A DNA stretch of 45,086 nt, taken from contig JASLKH010000010.1 of assembly GCA_030747675.1 (NCBI GenBank), positions 1 through 45,086 on the forward strand. The letters are read 5' to 3'. The DNA is from Candidatus Thalassarchaeaceae archaeon (GTDB taxonomy: Archaea; Thermoplasmatota; Poseidoniia; Poseidoniales; Thalassarchaeaceae). Both the position numbers and the translations under genes were made by a program. Below are positions 43,694 to 45,086 of this stretch, piece after piece. Each line of letters starts with the position of its first letter. Within the stretch, counting starts at the first letter, position 1. The notes below the pieces were generated by a model, which saw nothing but the letters and a program-made list of their open reading frames with translations, searched no databases and had not been told where the DNA came from.

Positions 43694-45086
43694 ATGGTTA
43701 GGTGGCGTTTTTGGTCAAGGGTACCAAACACTCGCAAGGGCGATCAAAAAGAAGCCCGCCGTTTGTACAATTTGAAAGATTATGATTCAGCAGAGCCATA
43801 TTTATTGAAATTAATTGCTCAGGACCCTGGTAACGAGTGGACTTTGGATGTATTCACAAGATTATTGATGAATACAAATAGACACCGTGATGCAATCCCT
43901 ATTTTGGAGAAATTAATAGATTTCAGTGTCGATAGAGATGTGTATGAATTTCGATTGGCACGTTGCTTTGCTAAATTACTTGAATATGGAAGAGTGATTT
44001 CTATTTTGGAACGAATGGCTCGTGCCTCTACTATTCCTGGGGATGGCTGGGATTTATTGGAAAGCGCCGTTAGAAATTACCATGATTCAGAAAACGCAGA
44101 TTACTTTTGGGAAAAATTAGCTGAAACAGGTACCTCGTCCCCACAAATTGATGTGCAAATGATTAGAATAGGTTTACAGAAAACCAATTTGGAAGATGTT
44201 GCAAAAAGAATCGAAAAAGTGACAGATTTAAACACAGAATTACCATTATCGGATAAATGGCGACTAAAACTCGCTGAGGTTTTAATCCAAGAGGGGGCAG
44301 CAGATATTGCGTTTGAAATAATAGCATCGGTCCCCCCTGAAACTCCAAATTACAATCGCTTTTTGATTAAGGTTAAACAAGCATTAGGTGAAGATGAGGA
44401 TGCAATTTCTATTGCAAGAGAATCATTGGAATCCTCACCCGAACATGGCGTGATGTTTGCCGCCATTCGACTTTCTTGGGACTTAGGTCTGATGGAGGAT
44501 GTAATTAATTTCACGAATAAAATTCTTCAAGATAAGCCCACACAGCGCCTAGCTCATAGATTTCGATTACGCGCTGAAGTGAAAATTGGCGATACGACTC
44601 GCATCAGAAGTGCAATAAAAAATTCACTTGAATTACTCCCGGACTTCGTTCATGCACATCGAGTAATGATTGATTTGGCTTTTAGTGAACTCAATGATTG
44701 GGACCTCGTTGTCCACCATTGCAATGAAATCCTCAAAATCGACTCAACAGATCGACGTGCCCGTTGCCATTTAATCCACTCATTACTAAATCTCAATTTG
44801 TTCGATGATGTATCGAATCAACTTGAAGAGACTACAAACATCCATCCTGAAGATGATGAAGTTGATTTAACAGCGGCACAAGCACATTGGAAAATGAACG
44901 ATGGCATGCATATTGAATGCATCAATAAAATGCTAAAGAGACACAAACTAGAGCCCATATACAGTGCGGCTAACAATCAAAATATTTCTGTAGAAAATTT
45001 ACGCTGCAATGCTCCTAAATCTGAATCACAAAATCAACCTCTGGTCAGCATCATCATGACAGTATATGGGCGGGACGAATATCTTG
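43694..45086 (+). CDS. TPR-repeat protein fused to family 2 glycosyltransferase (N-terminal part)
   Basis: A frame opens at ATG 43694 and runs to the right edge without a stop (464 codons in view). The first 440 residues are helical repeats of TPR type (DYDSAEPYLLKLIAQDP, HRDAIPILEKLIDFS, DWDLVVHHCNEILKIDS, LFDDVSNQLEETTNIHP). The last residues read PLVSIIMTVYGRDEYL, the standard opening of a GT-A family 2 glycosyltransferase. The catalytic domain lies beyond the window. No signal peptide is seen, consistent with a cytoplasmic enzyme. With the adjacent UDP-sugar dehydrogenase it marks a likely surface-glycan locus. Confidence 0.75.
   Translation, partial: MVRWRFWSRVPNTRKGDQKEARRLYNLKDYDSAEPYLLKLIAQDPGNEWTLDVFTRLLMNTNRHRDAIPILEKLIDFSVDRDVYEFRLARCFAKLLEYGRVISILERMARASTIPGDGWDLLESAVRNYHDSENADYFWEKLAETGTSSPQIDVQMIRIGLQKTNLEDVAKRIEKVTDLNTELPLSDKWRLKLAEVLIQEGAADIAFEIIASVPPETPNYNRFLIKVKQALGEDEDAISIARESLESSPEHGVMFAAIRLSWDLGLMEDVINFTNKILQDKPTQRLAHRFRLRAEVKIGDTTRIRSAIKNSLELLPDFVHAHRVMIDLAFSELNDWDLVVHHCNEILKIDSTDRRARCHLIHSLLNLNLFDDVSNQLEETTNIHPEDDEVDLTAAQAHWKMNDGMHIECINKMLKRHKLEPIYSAANNQNISVENLRCNAPKSESQNQPLVSIIMTVYGRDEYL

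Overview
The window reads as an archaeal chromosome segment, most likely a marine Euryarchaeota of the Marine Group II / Poseidoniales type. Evidence for Archaea: both topoisomerase VI subunits, transcription factor TFB, RNA polymerase subunit Rpo12 (rpoP), diphthine synthase, a Trm5-family tRNA methyltransferase, a stand-alone GMP synthase amidotransferase subunit, an RFC-like clamp-loader protein, a geranylgeranyl-reductase-family flavoprotein and TATA-type promoters. Large secreted propeller/adhesion proteins, a PGF-CTERM-like tail, a bacterial-type phospholipid acyltransferase and moderately AT-rich compact DNA fit Poseidoniales. This placement is inference; no rRNA is present to confirm it.

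Layout. 1-2.6 kb: the end of a secreted S15 peptidase, an orphan PGF-CTERM-like tail, and a methyltransferase-TPR fusion. 2.7-9 kb: HAD phosphatase and geranylgeranyl reductase (minus), divergent CutA and a cystathionine-synthase-family PLP enzyme (plus), an unrecognised 560-aa protein and diphthine synthase (minus). 9-16.7 kb: mostly plus-strand genes (Trm5-like, divergent class II aldolase with a proline-rich front, guaAA, rpoP, RFC-like ATPase, membrane protein, SdhA-like flavoprotein), with tRNA-Asp and tRNA-Arg on the minus strand. 16.7-26.2 kb: plus-strand surface and lipid genes (FG-GAP protein, HIT hydrolase, PlsC/GPT-type acyltransferase, DUF2299-like protein, a 1697-aa surface protein with a VWA domain inside a propeller). 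26.2-33.9 kb: a minus-strand run from an aconitase-family enzyme through a VTT membrane protein, top6B, top6A and a two-TM protein to an ArsR-type regulator. 34-36.9 kb: tfb with a clear TATA box, a HEAT-like protein and a small membrane protein. 36.9-39.7 kb: RNase HI, GcvH, a scramblase-like protein, a two-TM protein and a THEP1-like NTPase. 39.7-42.7 kb: two overlapping TerB-like genes upstream of a solitary Eco57I-type DNA adenine methylase, with a palindromic spacer. 42.8 kb to the end: a shortened UDP-sugar dehydrogenase divergent from a TPR-glycosyltransferase fusion that runs off the window and probably opens a surface-polysaccharide locus.

Most of the window is housekeeping and compact: genes overlap by ATGA or abut, and no gene-free stretch exceeds 300 bases. 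There is no CRISPR array, transposase, integrase or rRNA. The best candidates for something new are the TerB-TerB-methylase cluster, the swivel-first aconitase-family enzyme, the degenerate-active-site paralogs (aldolase, SdhA-like, RFC-like), the VWA-in-propeller surface protein, and the orphan sorting tail. Each is a sequence-based lead, not a demonstrated system.
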